Shown piece by piece: positions 43,374 to 54,616 of a DNA stretch of 64,000 nucleotides (position 1 is its first letter; each line of letters opens with the position of its first letter). The notes under the pieces were generated by a model. The model was not told the DNA's origin and did not search any database. It saw nothing but the letters and a program-made list of their open reading frames with translations. The DNA is from Gammaproteobacteria bacterium (GTDB lineage Bacteria > Pseudomonadota > Gammaproteobacteria > UBA6429 > Thiohalophilaceae), in contig JAOULO010000001.1 of the NCBI GenBank assembly GCA_029881995.1, forward strand, positions 124,001-188,000. Reading direction: 5' to 3'. The position numbers and the translations under genes are program-made.

Positions 43374-43799
43374 ATGAGACGCCTATTTTTATCTACTTCT
43401 ATGCTGGTTATGTCCAGCCTGGCATTTGCCCCTGCTTCAGCACTTGCCGCTAAAAAGGTTTCGCCAAAAAAGGTCAGCGGTGCCGTCACCGTTAGTGCCA
43501 AAAAGGCCAAACAGCTGTTCGACAAAGGTGTGGTATTCGTCGATGTTCGTAAAGACAAAGACTATGCTGCCGGTCGTGTACCTGATGCGGTTCATATCGA
43601 ACTGAAAAAGGTCTACAGTAAAGATACTCTGGGTAAGGTTGTTAAACCCGGTCAGGCGGTAGTCATTTACTGTAATGGTCACAGCTGTCTACGTAGCTCC
43701 AAGGCTGCCAAGCAAGCCGTTTCATGGGGTTTTAATAAAGTTTATTACTTCCGTGATGGCTTCCCAGCCTGGAAGAAAAGCGGCTATCCAGTGGAATAA
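43374..43799 (+). CDS. Periplasmic rhodanese-domain protein
   Basis: 141 residues with a signal peptide (LVMSSLAFAPASALA) and a rhodanese domain: VVFVDVRKDKDYAAGRVP and the active-site loop YCNGHSCLRSS with two cysteines. It likely carries sulfane sulfur outside the cytoplasm. AGGAGGG is a strong RBS. It lies 22 bases before the chemoreceptor gene, in the same direction, so the two may be co-transcribed. Confidence 0.9.
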   Translation: MRRLFLSTSMLVMSSLAFAPASALAAKKVSPKKVSGAVTVSAKKAKQLFDKGVVFVDVRKDKDYAAGRVPDAVHIELKKVYSKDTLGKVVKPGQAVVIYCNGHSCLRSSKAAKQAVSWGFNKVYYFRDGFPAWKKSGYPVE

Positions 43800-43821
43800 T
43801 TCAAACTGGAGATGCTAAAAA

Positions 43822-45717
43822 ATGTTTAGAAGGCTTGTTGTTATGACGTTAAAAGCACGCATACTCCTTCTGACTTTAACCAGTATTCTGTTGGTCGTGG
43901 CCGTCCTGGTGACGACCAGCAGAATGACTACAAATGAAGTCAAAGGGCAATTTGAGGAGGCAACGATCAGCGGTGAACGCCTGCTATGGCGTATGATCCT
44001 GACCAACCAGATGGATCAGATGGAATCCAATGCTACCGCCCTGGCCCGTGATCGTGACACACGTAATGCATTAAAAGACAAAGACCTGGAGGCACTGGCT
44101 GATAATGTCCAGACCACCTTCAATCTCCTACAGGCATCCAATGTATTAACCGGTCTGCTGATTACCGATCTAGAAGCGAATCCTCTGGTTACCCTGCCAG
44201 CCGAAATGAAAATGAGTGAAAACAATCTGGCCAAAAAGACCCTGGAAAGCGGCAAGGTTCAACGGGGTGTTATTTTTAACGAAACCGGCACTCCGGTAAT
44301 TGCCGTAGCTTTTCCGCTATTAATTCGTGGCCAGGCCATTGGTACCGCCGTCTATATCCGCAATCTGGAATCAGCCGTCACACAGATGAAAAAGGGTAAT
44401 GAATCTGATGTCGTCCTTTTAAATAGTAACGCCGGTATCATAAACAGTACCAATGAAGCCATGTTTAATGGTATTGATTATCTGGCCCCTGCACTCGGTG
44501 AACAGGGCTTTATGGTTAGAGGTTTTGAAAGTGATACCTTCGCTGTTGTAACCCATCCCATTTATGATATTAATTACAAGGCCAGGGGACACCTGGTTAC
44601 CTTAAAAAACCATACTGAAAGCTTTGCCAAACAAGCACAGTTAAACTGGTTATCTATCATTGTCACAGCCACCATCATTGTCGTCATGATCTTGTTTATG
44701 TTCTGGTATATAAACCGCAACTTTAGCAAGCTCAACGCCATTATTCGTGTTGTTAAGGATGTGGCGACCGGCGATCTGACCCCAAAGGCAGTGAAAAGCG
44801 ATATCGAGGATGAAACCGGACAGTTGACCAATGCCATGGCCGCCATGCTGGACAACCTCGGTGTCATGGTGGTGGAAATCAATAAAACCACCATCATGCT
44901 GGCCAGTTCCAGTGAAGAGCTGACCAATATCTCTACCGAAACAAACAAGAGTATTGAAAAACAGCTAGCCGAAACCGCCCAGGTGGCCACGGCCATCAAT
45001 GAGCTGGCGTCTACAGCACAGGAAGTGGCTAAAAATGCCTCAGATGCGGCAAGTGCCGCTGATGCCGCCAACCAGGAGGCGCAAAAGGGCGCCCAAATTT
45101 CTACCAGTCTGACAACGGCGATCACTAACCAGATTAATGAGACCAATCAGGTTGCCGAATCATTGAAACGTTTGCAGGAACAGGCCAACAAGATCTCCGA
45201 TATCATGGGCGTAATTAATGACATCGCAGAACAGACCAACCTGCTAGCCCTGAATGCAGCGATCGAGGCGGCCCGTGCCGGTGAACAGGGACGAGGTTTT
45301 GCGGTGGTAGCCGATGAGGTTCGTACCCTGGCAACCCGTACCCAGGCCTCTACCAAGGAAATTGAAGAGACCGTCTCCAAGTTATTATCTGAAACTGACT
45401 CCACAGTGGAAACCATGAAATCGACCCTGGAAGAATCCAGTAAGACTCAGGGTTTTGTCGAAGAAACCACCACAGGCCTCAACACCATTGCCACTTCGGT
45501 GGATAACATCAATCAGATGATTACCCAGATTGCCACCGCCACGGAACAACAAACGGCCGTGACCGAGGAAATTGATCGTAATGTGGTCAACATTACGCAG
45601 CTTGCACAAAAAGTTGCTGATGATGGTAAACATACAACGACAGCAACACAGGAAATGGCCCAGCTGGCAGCACAGCTTGATAAGCTGGTGAATCAGTTCA
45701 AGACAAAACACAATTAG
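43822..45717 (+). CDS. Methyl-accepting chemotaxis protein with periplasmic sensor
   Basis: 631 residues. Membrane span at about 13-31, periplasmic cache-like sensor (about 32-272), second span at 274-297, HAMP (about 298-350), then the coiled-coil signalling domain whose tip carries [20 protein letters not shown] (about 467-486). An in-frame ATG at residue 8 is an alternative start. Signal unknown. Location after a periplasmic rhodanese raises the idea of a sulfur- or redox-related stimulus, but this is only context. Ends at a strong terminator. Confidence 0.95.
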   Translation: MFRRLVVMTLKARILLLTLTSILLVVAVLVTTSRMTTNEVKGQFEEATISGERLLWRMILTNQMDQMESNATALARDRDTRNALKDKDLEALADNVQTTFNLLQASNVLTGLLITDLEANPLVTLPAEMKMSENNLAKKTLESGKVQRGVIFNETGTPVIAVAFPLLIRGQAIGTAVYIRNLESAVTQMKKGNESDVVLLNSNAGIINSTNEAMFNGIDYLAPALGEQGFMVRGFESDTFAVVTHPIYDINYKARGHLVTLKNHTESFAKQAQLNWLSIIVTATIIVVMILFMFWYINRNFSKLNAIIRVVKDVATGDLTPKAVKSDIEDETGQLTNAMAAMLDNLGVMVVEINKTTIMLASSSEELTNISTETNKSIEKQLAETAQVATAINELASTAQEVAKNASDAASAADAANQEAQKGAQISTSLTTAITNQINETNQVAESLKRLQEQANKISDIMGVINDIAEQTNLLALNAAIEAARAGEQGRGFAVVADEVRTLATRTQASTKEIEETVSKLLSETDSTVETMKSTLEESSKTQGFVEETTTGLNTIATSVDNINQMITQIATATEQQTAVTEEIDRNVVNITQLAQKVADDGKHTTTATQEMAQLAAQLDKLVNQFKTKHN

Positions 45718-45737
45718 CCTTTTCTCAACCAGAAAGA

Positions 45738-45765
45738 AAAAATGGGAGCATATGCTCCCATTTTT
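45738..45765. terminator. Bidirectional intrinsic terminator, chemoreceptor / hslO
   Basis: A perfect palindrome around GGGAGCAT / ATGCTCCC with A- and T-runs on both sides; it serves both converging genes. Confidence 0.93.
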
Positions 45766-45767
45766 AT

Positions 45768-46643
45768 TCAGTGGCGTGTGGGATTCGGTGGCGCTTCAGT
45801 CGAGACATCTCCAGCAAACAATTGTTCAGCATCCACACTATCAAACTCATACTTCTGATTACAAAACTCACAGGCCACCCGCACACCGCCCTGATCCTTG
45901 ATTATCTCCTTCACTTCGGCGTGGCCCAGGGTTCGCAGCATATTGGCCACTCGATCACGGGTACAGGTGCAACGAAAACAAATAGGTTCTTCCTCAAAAA
46001 TACGCACATCCTCTTCATGATAAAGCCGGTGAAATATCTCCTGATGGGGCAAGTGCAACATTTCTTCCGATTTGATGGTGGCGCTAAGGTGATAAACCTT
46101 GTCCCAAAGCAACTGTTCATGTTCATGCCAGTCACTGGGTAGTTTCTGTATCATCAGGCCCGCAGTATGCAAATGGTCTGCACTTAACCAGAGATAGGTC
46201 TCCAGCTGTTCTGATCGGATCAGGTAATCGGTCAGGGCATCGGACAGGGACTGACCAACCAAATTAACAATACTCTGGTAGCGTTCCTTACTTTCTTCCG
46301 GTTCCAGTGTAATCACCAGTCTGCCATTTCCAACCAGTGATGGCATGTCTTCCGGTACCACTTCATCACACTGCGCAATACCACGCAGGGCATGACCATC
46401 AATACATTCCACCATCATCAGTTTAAGTGGTCCTTCACCTTGAAGTTGTAAAGTCATTCGGCCTTTCATTTTCAAGGTTGAAGAAAGTAATGCTGCTGCC
46501 GCCATCATCTCTCCAAGCAGGTCCTGAACCGGTTTGGGGTAGCTATGACGTTCCAGTATGGCCTGCCAGGTTGCACTCAGCTGTACACTGGCACCACGAA
46601 TTGGGGCCTGTTCAAATAAAAAACGTTGTAAGGTATCGCTCAT
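45768..46643 (-). CDS. hslO: Redox-regulated chaperone Hsp33
   Basis: 291 residues from ATG 46643 (MSDTLQRFLFEQAPIRG, the usual Hsp33 start); a GTG frame from 46670 has no support. C-terminal zinc switch CFRCTCTRD and ACEFCNQKY (CxC and CxxC pair). Oxidation releases zinc and turns on holdase activity. Fits the peroxide-defence theme of the window. It lies 98 bases downstream of gatB with a hairpin element between. Confidence 0.94.
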   Translation of the reverse strand: MSDTLQRFLFEQAPIRGASVQLSATWQAILERHSYPKPVQDLLGEMMAAAALLSSTLKMKGRMTLQLQGEGPLKLMMVECIDGHALRGIAQCDEVVPEDMPSLVGNGRLVITLEPEESKERYQSIVNLVGQSLSDALTDYLIRSEQLETYLWLSADHLHTAGLMIQKLPSDWHEHEQLLWDKVYHLSATIKSEEMLHLPHQEIFHRLYHEEDVRIFEEEPICFRCTCTRDRVANMLRTLGHAEVKEIIKDQGGVRVACEFCNQKYEFDSVDAEQLFAGDVSTEAPPNPTRH

Positions 46644-46663
46644 AATAAATATAAAAAAATCTT

Positions 46664-46732
46664 TGACCACGGGGAACCCACTAACGAAAACTATAGAATG
46701 ATTAAGTAATTCCCCGTGTCCCCCGTGGTTAA
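46664..46732. repeat. ACCACGGGG / CCCCGTGGT inverted repeat between hslO and gatB
   Basis: ACCACGGGGAA near 46666 pairs with the CCCCCGTGGT end near 46732, and TCCCCGTG repeats the core once more. This kind of CACGGGG element is found between genes in many genomes. It lies between gatB and hslO on the minus strand and might end or weaken read-through. Confidence 0.6.
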
Positions 46733-46740
46733 AATAGATG

Positions 46741-48174
46741 TTAGAGACCTAATTTTTTCTTAAGAAGTTGATTGACCTGACCTGGGTTGGCCTTGCCACC
46801 GGTCTGTTTCATTACCTGGCCAACAAAAAAGCCCATCAGCTTATCCTTGCCACCTTTCAGTTGTTCAACCTGTGCTGGGTTGGCGGCAATAATTTCGTCC
46901 AGCACCGCTTCGATGGCGCCGGTATCGGTAATCTGTTTCAGTCCTTTCTTGTCGATAATGGCATCGGCATCACCTTCACCGTTCCACATGGCTTCAAACA
47001 CCTCTTTGGCAATCTTGCCAGAGATAGTGTTGTCGGTAATACGCTTGAGCATTCCCGCCAGCATATCGGCACTGACCGGTGATTCGGAAATGTCCTTGCC
47101 CTCTTTATTCAGGGCTCCGGCCAGGGATACATTCACCCAGTTGGCCGCCAGCTTGGCATCAGCACAGGCCTTTGCCGTGGTTTCAAAATAATCGGCGGTC
47201 TCGCGATCTGCTGTCAGCTGATTGGCATCTTCGCGAGAGAGTTTGTATTCCTCCACAAAACGATTACGCTTGGCATCGGGCAGTTCCGGCAGGCTGGCCT
47301 TTACTTCATTGAGTAAGTTCTCACTCACCTCAACCGGCAGTAAATCCGGGTCGGGGAAGTAACGATAATCCATGGCCTCTTCCTTACTGCGCATGGAACG
47401 GGTTTCGTCCTTGTCGGCATCATACAGGCGGGTCTCCTGGGTAATCTTACCGCCTCCTTCGAGCACATCGATCTGCCGTTCCACTTCAAAGTTGATGGCC
47501 TTCTCCACGAAGCGGAAGGAGTTGATGTTCTTCAGCTCAGTACGGGTGCCAAACTCTGCCTGACCGACCGGGCGCACTGATACATTGGCATCACAACGAA
47601 AAGAGCCTTCCTGCATATTGCCGTCACTGATACCCAGATAGGTCACTAGGGAGTGCATTTTTTTCATGTAGGCCACGGCCTCTTTGGCCGAGCGCATGTC
47701 AGGCTCAGAAACTATCTCGAGCAGCGGGGTTCCGGCACGGTTGAGGTCGATACCAGTCATACCGTGAAAATCTTCATGTAGCGATTTACCCGCATCCTCT
47801 TCCAGGTGGGCACGGGTCACACCAATAATTTTTGTTGTGCCATCCTCAAGTTCAATCTCCAGTTTGCCCGTCTCCACGATGGGCAGTTCGTACTGGCTGA
47901 TCTGATAGCCCTTGGGCAGATCGGGATAGAAATAATTCTTCCGCGCAAAAATGGAGATGGGGGCAACTCTGGCACCAATGGCCAGGCCAAACTTGGCCGC
48001 CATCCTGACAACCTCTTTATTTAATACCGGTAGGACTCCGGGTAAGCCGAGGTCAACGGCACAGGCCTGGGTATTGGGCTCGGCACCATACGCCGTAGGT
48101 GCCCCTGAAAATATTTTACTCTTGGTGGCCAGTTGGGTATGGATCTCAAGGCCGATGACTGTTTCCCATTGCAT
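46741..48174 (-). CDS. gatB: Asp/Glu-tRNA amidotransferase subunit B
   Basis: 477 residues. [13 protein letters not shown] at the start, [19 protein letters not shown], the kinase-like active region EDAGKSLHE, and the helical YqeY-like tail ending [13 protein letters not shown]. It phosphorylates and amidates misacylated Glu-tRNA(Gln) and/or Asp-tRNA(Asn). Last of the gatC-gatA-gatB operon, 28 bases after gatA. Confidence 0.97.
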   Translation of the reverse strand: MQWETVIGLEIHTQLATKSKIFSGAPTAYGAEPNTQACAVDLGLPGVLPVLNKEVVRMAAKFGLAIGARVAPISIFARKNYFYPDLPKGYQISQYELPIVETGKLEIELEDGTTKIIGVTRAHLEEDAGKSLHEDFHGMTGIDLNRAGTPLLEIVSEPDMRSAKEAVAYMKKMHSLVTYLGISDGNMQEGSFRCDANVSVRPVGQAEFGTRTELKNINSFRFVEKAINFEVERQIDVLEGGGKITQETRLYDADKDETRSMRSKEEAMDYRYFPDPDLLPVEVSENLLNEVKASLPELPDAKRNRFVEEYKLSREDANQLTADRETADYFETTAKACADAKLAANWVNVSLAGALNKEGKDISESPVSADMLAGMLKRITDNTISGKIAKEVFEAMWNGEGDADAIIDKKGLKQITDTGAIEAVLDEIIAANPAQVEQLKGGKDKLMGFFVGQVMKQTGGKANPGQVNQLLKKKLGL

Positions 48175-48202
48175 AATTCTGCTTCCGAAATGTATTCAAG
48201 GA

Positions 48203-49669
48203 TTATTTAAATGACTCAGGCATTTTGTTGTGCCAGTCGGTAACCTGCTGGTATTTGTGGGCCACATTCAGCAATCGTGACTCTTCAAAATAATTACCAA
48301 TAATCTGCAGTCCTACCGGTAAATTCTGTGAAAAGCCTGCAGGGACTGACATGCCCGGCAATCCGGCCAGGTTCACCGCGATGGTGTTGATATCTGACAG
48401 GTACATGGTAATGGGGTCATCGACCTTCTCCCCAATATTGAAGGCCACGGTTGGTGTGGTTGGGGCCATGATCACATCGACCTTTTCGAAGGCCTGTTTG
48501 AAATCATCACTGATCAGACGACGAATTTTCTGTGCCTTGAGGTAATAGGCATCGTAGTAACCGGCTGACAGGGCATAGGTGCCTACCATAATGCGGCGCT
48601 TCACTTCGGAGCCAAAGCCTTCGCCACGGCTCCTTTTATATAGGTCTTCCAGATCCTGAGGGTCTTCACAACGATAGCCGAACCGGACCCCGTCAAAACG
48701 GGACAAATTGGAGGAGCACTCGGCCGGGGCCACCACATAATAGGCCGGGACCGAGAGGCTACTGTTCGGCAGACTGATATCCACCACTTCGGCGCCGAGC
48801 TTTTTATATTCTTCAATGGCCGCCTCGACGGTCTTACTCACCTCGGCATCCAGGCCTTCGGCAAAATATTCTTTAGGCAGGCCAATCTTCAGACCTTTGA
48901 TGTCGTCATTAAGATTCACCGTATAGTCGGGTACCGCCATATCCAGACAGGTGGAATCCCGCTCATCGAAGCCCGCCATAACATTCAACATCATGGCAGA
49001 GTCTTCTGCGGTCTGGGTCATGGTCCCGGCCTGATCCAGGCTGGAGGCAAAGGCGATCATGCCGTAACGAGATACCCGGCCATAGGTTGGTTTGATACCC
49101 GTAATGCCACACAGGGCCGCCGGTTGGCGAATGGAACCTCCGGTATCTGTACCCGTAGCACCTGCAGCCAGTCGACCTGCCACACAGGCAGCAGAACCAC
49201 CAGAGGATCCGCCAGGAACGGTTTTGGTATCCCAGGGGTTTTTGACCGGGCCATAGAAACTGGTTTCATTGGAAGAGCCCATGGCAAATTCATCCATGTT
49301 GGTCTTACCCAACATTACACTGCCTGCCTGATTAAACCTTTCGATGACCGTGGCATCATAGGGAGCAATAAAATTATCCAGCATTTTTGAACCACAACTG
49401 GTCCGTACTCCATTGGTACAGAAAATGTCCTTCTGGGCCAGGGGAATCCCGGTCATTGGCACTGCTTTACCACTAGCTATTAGCGCATCTGCTTCTCTGG
49501 CCTGGGCCAGGGCCTGCTCTTCCACAACCGTTATATAGGAATTAAGCTGTGGATCTAGCTGCTTGATTCGTGCCAGATAGGCCTGGGTCAATTCTTCACT
49601 GGAAAATTCTTTTGCCTGTAGTCCTTTCGACAACTCGGCAATGGTTTTGTGATGCATACTCTTACTCAA
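48203..49669 (-). CDS. gatA: Asp/Glu-tRNA amidotransferase subunit A
   Basis: 488-residue amidase that releases ammonia from glutamine for GatB. Ser-cisSer-Lys site: [14 protein letters not shown] and [14 protein letters not shown] with the lysine in PLAQKDIF. Full family length. Starts 56 bases after gatC. Confidence 0.97.
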   Translation of the reverse strand: MSKSMHHKTIAELSKGLQAKEFSSEELTQAYLARIKQLDPQLNSYITVVEEQALAQAREADALIASGKAVPMTGIPLAQKDIFCTNGVRTSCGSKMLDNFIAPYDATVIERFNQAGSVMLGKTNMDEFAMGSSNETSFYGPVKNPWDTKTVPGGSSGGSAACVAGRLAAGATGTDTGGSIRQPAALCGITGIKPTYGRVSRYGMIAFASSLDQAGTMTQTAEDSAMMLNVMAGFDERDSTCLDMAVPDYTVNLNDDIKGLKIGLPKEYFAEGLDAEVSKTVEAAIEEYKKLGAEVVDISLPNSSLSVPAYYVVAPAECSSNLSRFDGVRFGYRCEDPQDLEDLYKRSRGEGFGSEVKRRIMVGTYALSAGYYDAYYLKAQKIRRLISDDFKQAFEKVDVIMAPTTPTVAFNIGEKVDDPITMYLSDINTIAVNLAGLPGMSVPAGFSQNLPVGLQIIGNYFEESRLLNVAHKYQQVTDWHNKMPESFK

Positions 49670-49725
49670 ATTTCGGGCTAATTAAATAAATATTCTGTGG
49701 AAAATAACAGCTGCGATGTTTGCAC

Positions 49726-50013
49726 CTATTCGATAACCTTGGGCACCAGAAACAGGCCATTCTCCACGGCAGGGGAAATCTTTTGAAAATGATCTCGCTT
49801 ATTAGACTCAGAAGGCTCATCATCACGAAGACGTTGCAGAGTATCCAATGGATGTGCCATCGGTGTCACATTATCCGTATTCACTGTCCCCATTTGCTCG
49901 ACCATATCCAGAATATTGGTTAAGTTATGAGCATAATTTGGAATATCCTCCTCATCAATGGCCAAACGGGCGAGGTGGGCTATTCTTTTAACTTCAGTAT
50001 TGTCCAGTGACAT
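49726..50013 (-). CDS. gatC: Asp/Glu-tRNA amidotransferase subunit C
   Basis: 95 residues, standard GatC: SLDNTEVKRIAHLARLAI at the start, YAHNLTNILDMVEQM and the DEPSESNKRDHFQKISP loop. It helps GatA fold and dock with GatB. First gene of the operon, with AGGAGCAAG before the ATG, divergent from mreB. Confidence 0.95.
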   Translation of the reverse strand: MSLDNTEVKRIAHLARLAIDEEDIPNYAHNLTNILDMVEQMGTVNTDNVTPMAHPLDTLQRLRDDEPSESNKRDHFQKISPAVENGLFLVPKVIE

Positions 50014-50107
50014 ACACTTGCTCCTGTTAATACAACTATTGTGACCGGGCTAAAGAATGCAGAACTTACCATAGATGGTAACTTGCCCAAAGCCTTGCAC
50101 TTGATTA

Positions 50108-50136
50108 AAGTTACGAACCTGGTGAGACGATATAAT
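50108..50136 (+). promoter_or_regulatory. Probable mreB promoter
   Basis: TATAAT at 50131-50136 is a perfect -10, 52 bases before mreB. The -35 at the right distance (around 50108) is poor, so an activator or an extended feature may be needed. Confidence 0.4.
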
Positions 50137-50175
50137 CTTTGCCTACAATTACAATAAACATTACAACCATTTTAA

Positions 50176-51234
<1,059 letters not shown>

Positions 51235-51305
51235 TTATTAAATGGCTTGAACAACACATTCTCAAACAAGGCCGAGATGATGGCCAATTCAATAAAATTA
51301 AGCAC

Positions 51306-51338
51306 CCGCCGATAGCATTACTATAATGCTATTGGTGG
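51306..51338 (+). promoter_or_regulatory. 15-bp hairpin between mreB and mreC
   Basis: CCGCCGATAGCATTA pairs with TAATGCTATTGGTGG (two G-U pairs) across a 3-base loop. A T-run does not follow, so it is more likely a stabiliser, processing site or attenuator than a full terminator. Confidence 0.6.
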
Positions 51339-51375
51339 TTTGTGTGCAGAATTTTAAATTTTTGGGAGCGAGAAC

Positions 51376-52251
51376 ATAAAACTGGCAATTCAACAGTCTT
51401 CCCTCGGCCTACGGCTTTTTTTGCTGGTCTCACTGTCGATCACACTGATGACCCTGGATCACCGTTTTCATCACGTTGATCAACTAAGGGCCAGTCTCTC
51501 GCTGGTCATTTACCCTATTAGATATATTGTTAATATGCCCTCAGACATGGGTAACTGGGCCTCCGATGCCTTTAAAACCCGTAAAACCCTGCAGGAAGAA
51601 AACCTGGATCTGAAAACCAAAAACCGCCTGCTTACTGCGGAATTGCAAAAATTTAATTATGTGAAAACAGAAAACCTGCATTTACGGGCCCTGCTCAAAT
51701 CCTCAAAGAAATTCGATAATAAAGTACTGATTGCCGAACTGCTTTCGGTCGATCTTGACCCATATAAAAGGCAGGTGGTGATTAACAAAGGCAGCAAGCA
51801 CGGAGTTTATCCTGGCCAACCCATGGTCGACGCCCAGGGGGTGATGGGGCTTGTGACCAATGTCGGCATTCTCTCCAGTACCGCCCTGTTGATTACCGAT
51901 CCTGATCACGCCCTTCCCATTCAGTTATTACGTAATGGCCTACGTGCCATTGCCAAGGGAACGGGTTCTGCTAACCAGTTTGAACTTGAAAGTATCCCAA
52001 ACAATTCGGATATTAAAGTCGGTGATGAGTTTGTCACATCTGGCCTGGGATGCATTTTCCCAACCGGCTATCCCGCCGGCCGGATTGTCGAAATCAACAC
52101 CGACCCCAGCCTGCCATTTGCCGAGGTCATTGTAGAACCAGCCGCCGCACTGGATCGCTCCAGGGAAGTACTGTTGGTCTGGCCTTCTGATGAAAGGCAA
52201 AAGGACACCAACGATCCCTGCGCACACCTCAAGGAGGCGAAAAGTGAGTGA
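51376..52251 (+). CDS. mreC: Rod-shape protein MreC, apparently with an AUA start
   Basis: 291 residues if translation starts at ATA 51376. MreC bridges the inner membrane and periplasm in the elongasome. Seen: one membrane span (LGLRLFLLVSLSITLM), a coiled coil, and the beta-barrels with VVINKGSKHGVYPGQPM. Why this start: GGGAG lies 7 bases upstream, a stop at 51355 bars longer frames, no ATG, GTG or TTG occurs before 51421, and the resulting N-terminus (KLAIQQSSLGLRLF...) aligns in length with E. coli MreC up to D-R. TTG 51421 would cut the membrane helix. A base error (ATG read as ATA) is the alternative. Confidence 0.93.
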   Translation: MKLAIQQSSLGLRLFLLVSLSITLMTLDHRFHHVDQLRASLSLVIYPIRYIVNMPSDMGNWASDAFKTRKTLQEENLDLKTKNRLLTAELQKFNYVKTENLHLRALLKSSKKFDNKVLIAELLSVDLDPYKRQVVINKGSKHGVYPGQPMVDAQGVMGLVTNVGILSSTALLITDPDHALPIQLLRNGLRAIAKGTGSANQFELESIPNNSDIKVGDEFVTSGLGCIFPTGYPAGRIVEINTDPSLPFAEVIVEPAAALDRSREVLLVWPSDERQKDTNDPCAHLKEAKSE

Positions 52252-52729
52252 ACAACGTCGTGGTACGGGCGTCATTATTCTGAGCTTTATTATCGCCTTT
52301 TTCCTGCTGATGATGCCCTTGCCCAATTGGGCACAACTGCTTCGCCCGGAATGGGTAGCTATGGTCGTCATCTACTGGAGCATGGCCCTGCCTAATCGGT
52401 TTGGTGTTGGCTTTAGCTGGTCAGCCGGGCTGATAGTTGATGTGATCCGTGATTCCCTGTTAGGCCAGCATGCCCTGGCCCTGGCCATCGTATCGTTTAT
52501 AACTATTCGGTTACACCAACGGATCAGGGTATACCCTCCTGGTCAACAGGCCCTGACCATTTTCCTGGTTATGATTATCAATTATCTCATTATCCTGTGG
52601 ATTAGAGGCATAATGGGACAGGCCCCAAATCTATGGCAGGTGCTGGTACCCGCACTCACCACTGCACTCATGTGGCCGGCCGTATTTATTGCCATGCGCT
52701 TTTTACGACGCCAGTTCCATGTCACCTGA
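52244..52729 (+). CDS. mreD: Rod-shape membrane protein MreD
   Basis: 161 residues from GTG 52244, preceded by AAGGAGG. It overlaps mreC by 8 bases. Five hydrophobic spans, family features PEWVAMVVIYWSMALPNR and GFSWSAGLIVDVIRDSLLGQHAL. A longer frame from 52190 lies wholly within mreC and lacks an RBS. Confidence 0.94.
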   Translation: MSEQRRGTGVIILSFIIAFFLLMMPLPNWAQLLRPEWVAMVVIYWSMALPNRFGVGFSWSAGLIVDVIRDSLLGQHALALAIVSFITIRLHQRIRVYPPGQQALTIFLVMIINYLIILWIRGIMGQAPNLWQVLVPALTTALMWPAVFIAMRFLRRQFHVT

Positions 52730-52735
52730 TCGATT

Positions 52736-54616
52736 ATGGCCCATCTAGATTCGTTATCACTTCGCGACCCGCTTAAAGAATCCCTGCTATTCAACAAGCG
52801 ATTGATGTTTATGATCGGATTTATTTCTCTACTAACACTGATTCTTCTGGGGCGACTTTTTCAGCTGCAGGTTCTCAATAATGCCCATTACTCTACCCTG
52901 TCCGAAAAAAACCGGGTCAATATTCTACCCATAGCCCCTACTCGAGGCCTGATTTATGACCGTAATGGTGTCCTGATTGCCCACAATATTCCAAGTTTTT
53001 ATATCAACATCATCCCGGAAAGGGTGGAGAACATGGATGAGACCCTTGCGTTGCTTAAACAACTCATTACCCTGACACCACGGGAACTAAAACGCTTTAA
53101 AAGGCAGTTACGCCGCAAAAGAAAGTTCGTCAGTATTCCCTTGCGTTATCGTCTGAATGAAGCCGAGGTGGCCAGGGTATCTGTCAACCAGTACCGTCTA
53201 CCGGGCGTACAAATCAAGTCTGAGCTGTTACGCCATTACCCGGTTGGTGAACTCATGGCCCATGTTGCCGGTTATGTGGGCCGAATTAGTGAAAAAGATT
53301 TACGGGTATTGAATACACGGGAATACAGTGCCTCCAGCCATATTGGTAAAGTCGGTATTGAAAAGTTTTATGAGAATATCCTGCATGGCAGTATTGGCCA
53401 CCAGCGAGTCGAAACCAATGCCCAGGGACGCATTATCAAGGTTCTCGAGCGTACGCTGCCGACACCAGGCAAAACCCTCTATCTGAATGTCGATTCCAAT
53501 CTACAGTCGGTCGCCTACAAGGCCTTTGGTGATAACAACGGTGCCCTCATGGCCATTGATCCTGTTACCGGAGCAGTACTTGCCATGGTCAGCGCCCCAT
53601 CATATGACCCAAATGTTTTTGTACATGGTCTGGAGGCAGATGATTATCAGAAAATCACCAAATCCCCTCGCCGCCCACTGTTTAACCGGGCATTGCAGGG
53701 ACAATATCCTCCCGGTTCAACACTCAAACCTTTGCTTGGCCTTGCTGGACTGGAGCTCGATGAAGTCTATGCCCACAACCCGATAGACTGTAAAGGCTGG
53801 TACATGCTGGAAGATGATGTCGATGAACGTCGCTATCGTGACTGGAAACGTAGCGGTCACGGTGCGACAAATCTGATCGATGCCATTGCCGAGTCCTGTG
53901 ATATTTATTTTTATGACCTTTCCTACAACCTTGGTATTGACCGAATTCATCAATATTTGTCTGCCTTTGGAATGGGTAAAATGACCGGGATTGATATGGA
54001 AGGTGAACTGACAGGTATTGTCCCCAATAAAGAGTGGAAACGTATTCATTACAATGAAATGTGGTTCCCCGGTGAGACCCTTATTAATGGTATTGGGCAG
54101 GGCTTTATGCTTGCCACACCCGTACAGCTGGTGAGTTTCACTGCTGCCCTAACACAGGGAGGTAAAAGGTATAAACCGGCTATCCTTAAAGCCATGCAGG
54201 ATCCAAAAAGTAAAGTTCTTGAGACTATCGAGCCAGTTGCACTGGAGGCGGTGCACCAAATAAGAATGAATAACTGGGAAGTCATTCTGCGCTCAATGCA
54301 TAAGGTTGTACATGGTTTCAAGGGCTCTGCCAGAGGCATTAGCCAGGGTATAAAATATAAAATGGCTGGAAAAACAGGTACCTCTCAGGTCTTTGGTATC
54401 AAACAGGGGGAACGTTATAGACAGGACAAACTTAGTAAAAAACTCCATGACCATGCCTTGTTTGTTGGGTTTGCCCCCTATAAAAATCCAAGAATTGCCG
54501 TTTCTGCCATTGTAGAAAATGGTGGTGGTGGTGGCTCAGTTGCGGCACCTATTGTCAGGAAAGTCATTGATCAGTATTTATTAGGAAAAGTAGATGAACC
54601 TCAACCCACTGAGTAA
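52736..54616 (+). CDS. mrdA: Penicillin-binding protein 2 (elongasome transpeptidase)
   Basis: 626 residues. N-terminal membrane span (about 24-44), PBP dimerisation domain with APTRGLIYDRNG, transpeptidase with STLK (Ser about 329), SCD and KTGTSQ (about 544). Six bases after mreD; overlaps rodA by 23 bases. It crosslinks side-wall peptidoglycan with RodA as glycosyltransferase. Confidence 0.97.
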   Translation: MAHLDSLSLRDPLKESLLFNKRLMFMIGFISLLTLILLGRLFQLQVLNNAHYSTLSEKNRVNILPIAPTRGLIYDRNGVLIAHNIPSFYINIIPERVENMDETLALLKQLITLTPRELKRFKRQLRRKRKFVSIPLRYRLNEAEVARVSVNQYRLPGVQIKSELLRHYPVGELMAHVAGYVGRISEKDLRVLNTREYSASSHIGKVGIEKFYENILHGSIGHQRVETNAQGRIIKVLERTLPTPGKTLYLNVDSNLQSVAYKAFGDNNGALMAIDPVTGAVLAMVSAPSYDPNVFVHGLEADDYQKITKSPRRPLFNRALQGQYPPGSTLKPLLGLAGLELDEVYAHNPIDCKGWYMLEDDVDERRYRDWKRSGHGATNLIDAIAESCDIYFYDLSYNLGIDRIHQYLSAFGMGKMTGIDMEGELTGIVPNKEWKRIHYNEMWFPGETLINGIGQGFMLATPVQLVSFTAALTQGGKRYKPAILKAMQDPKSKVLETIEPVALEAVHQIRMNNWEVILRSMHKVVHGFKGSARGISQGIKYKMAGKTGTSQVFGIKQGERYRQDKLSKKLHDHALFVGFAPYKNPRIAVSAIVENGGGGGSVAAPIVRKVIDQYLLGKVDEPQPTE

